From: Bacteroidales bacterium
GTDB lineage: Bacteria; Bacteroidota; Bacteroidia; Bacteroidales; Muribaculaceae
Length of the DNA stretch: 6,424 nt
Assembly (NCBI GenBank): GCA_004552395.1
Contig: SFOK01000105.1
Span: 1 to 6,424 of the forward strand
Reading direction: 5' to 3'
Shown: positions 6,010-6,424 of the stretch, piece after piece
Position numbering within the stretch: the first letter of the stretch is position 1
How the letters are laid out: each line of letters begins with the position of its first letter
The notes under the pieces: generated by a model
The model's database searches: none
Told to the model about the DNA's origin: nothing
Seen by the model: only the letters and a program-made list of their open reading frames with translations
Translations under genes and position numbers: made by a program

Positions 6010-6053
6010 ATCCGGAAAGTCTTAATCGAAGATCCGGAAAGTCTTGATCGAAT
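6010..6053. repeat. 22-bp tandem repeat in the GH20 leader
   Basis: Two adjacent 22-base units (6010-6031 and 6032-6053) differ at two positions, the A/G in CTTAATCG versus CTTGATCG and the last base. The core is TCCGGAAAGTC followed by TTRATCGAA. A partial third copy (GTCAATCGAAT, 5998-6008) precedes them, and CCGAAAGTCAATCG recurs near 6392-6405. They lie 44-87 bases upstream of the GH20 start. They could be a tandem regulator site or leader RNA repeat; no regulator is identified. Confidence 0.65.
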
Positions 6054-6099
6054 CCTGTTTATTCGGGCCTGAGCCTGATAGGCGAGCCGTTGCTATATT

Positions 6100-6348
6100 T
6101 TGCAAATTTACATCATTTATCCCGCATTTCATAACTCGACCTTTATCCTCGCCATCCAGTCAGCCGGTGTCTCCAATGGTCGCAACGGCTTCCGCAAGGA
6201 TAAATCCGGCGAAAAACTTGCCGAGAGTGAAGAAGACCTCCTCGAACACCGCACCGACGGCACCGACGCTTTCGACACTCTCTACATCGGAGCCGAGAAA
6301 TTCCCAAATCACGACTCTTTCAGCCTGTCAATGTCAGGCGTAATTTGA
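6100..6348 (+). CDS. Hypothetical protein, probably a gene remnant lacking its true start
   Basis: This is an 82-codon frame that I do not recognise. From about 6140 the codon choice looks like that of the neighbouring genes (many GCC, GGC, ATC, CTC, GAC), which suggests real coding sequence. The product is hydrophilic, with a charged stretch FRKDKSGEKLAESEEDLLEH (31-50), then DGTDAFDTLYIGAEKFPNHD and the C-terminus SLSMSGVI. There is no ATG near the 5' end. The only early start is a TTG at 6100, and an in-frame stop lies at 6079-6081. The TTG also overlaps the possible GH20 promoter box. I infer the 3' end of a longer gene whose front has been lost, or a small protein using TTG. A hairpin begins at the last base of the stop codon. 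Confidence 0.35.
   Translation: MQIYIIYPAFHNSTFILAIQSAGVSNGRNGFRKDKSGEKLAESEEDLLEHRTDGTDAFDTLYIGAEKFPNHDSFSLSMSGVI
6103..6110 (-). promoter_or_regulatory. Possible -7 box for the GH20 gene
   Basis: The minus strand reads TAAATTTG, an exact match to TAnnTTTG. No TTTG is seen 19-21 bases upstream, so support is partial. It would give a leader of about 130 nt that includes the 22-bp repeats. It overlaps the start of the rightward reading frame at 6100. Confidence 0.35.
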
Positions 6349-6382
6349 TTTCAGTTGAGAGGCTTAGCATCTCAACTGAAAT
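6348..6382. other. Perfect 13-bp inverted repeat after the 6100-6348 frame
   Basis: ATTTCAGTTGAGA (6348-6360) and TCTCAACTGAAAT (6370-6382) are exact complements around the 9-base loop GGCTTAGCA. The stem begins at the last base of the preceding stop codon. Neither side has a proper T-tract (TATAAAAA follows on the plus strand), so it is a weak terminator candidate. An operator or a short mobile palindrome is also possible. The remaining 42 bases of the window show nothing else. Confidence 0.7.
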
Positions 6383-6424
6383 TATAAAAAGCCGAAAGTC
6401 AATCGCATTGTTAAAAGAGTCGAC

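Overview
The window looks like chromosomal DNA of a gut-type Bacteroidales bacterium, most likely a Muribaculaceae relative. This is inferred from GC-rich third codon positions, the near absence of Shine-Dalgarno sequences, promoter boxes of the Bacteroidetes type (TTTG, then TAnnTTTG about 19 bases later), the roughly 440-residue form of MetK and a secreted GH20 hexosaminidase. No phage, plasmid, CRISPR, rRNA or tRNA genes were seen.

Layout: positions 1-99 hold two convergent intrinsic terminators, the second inside a 61-bp repeat. Positions 115-226 hold short repeats with a 9-bp period. metK lies on the minus strand (256-1581). Upstream of it, a minus-strand segment (about 1813-1643) can fold into one long, interrupted rod. 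It starts just after a good Bacteroidetes promoter and ends about 60 bases before metK, so it is either a 6S-like small RNA or a structured metK leader. Next comes a long imperfect palindrome (1925-2078), then nudC (2117-2878, plus strand), an NADH pyrophosphatase/NAD-decapping Nudix enzyme. A damaged multi-pass membrane protein gene (2915-3624) resembling GT-C/DUF6056 proteins follows. It has an apparent frameshift and a missing 3' half, and it runs straight into the second, inverted copy of the 61-bp terminator repeat. A further hairpin faces the other way and serves the minus-strand GH20 gene (3732-5966). The last 450 bases hold the GH20 leader with a 22-bp tandem repeat, an unrecognised plus-strand reading frame that may be a gene remnant (6100-6348), and a perfect 13-bp hairpin.

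The genes do not form a pathway. MetK makes S-adenosylmethionine, NudC acts on NAD(H) or NAD-capped RNA, and the GH20 enzyme trims beta-linked N-acetylhexosamines from glycans outside the cytoplasm. The most interesting content is non-coding: the rod-shaped RNA before metK, the paired convergent-terminator cassette that flanks 3.5 kb in inverted orientation, and the palindrome before nudC. Searches could not be run, so RNA family assignments are inference from hand-folded pairings.
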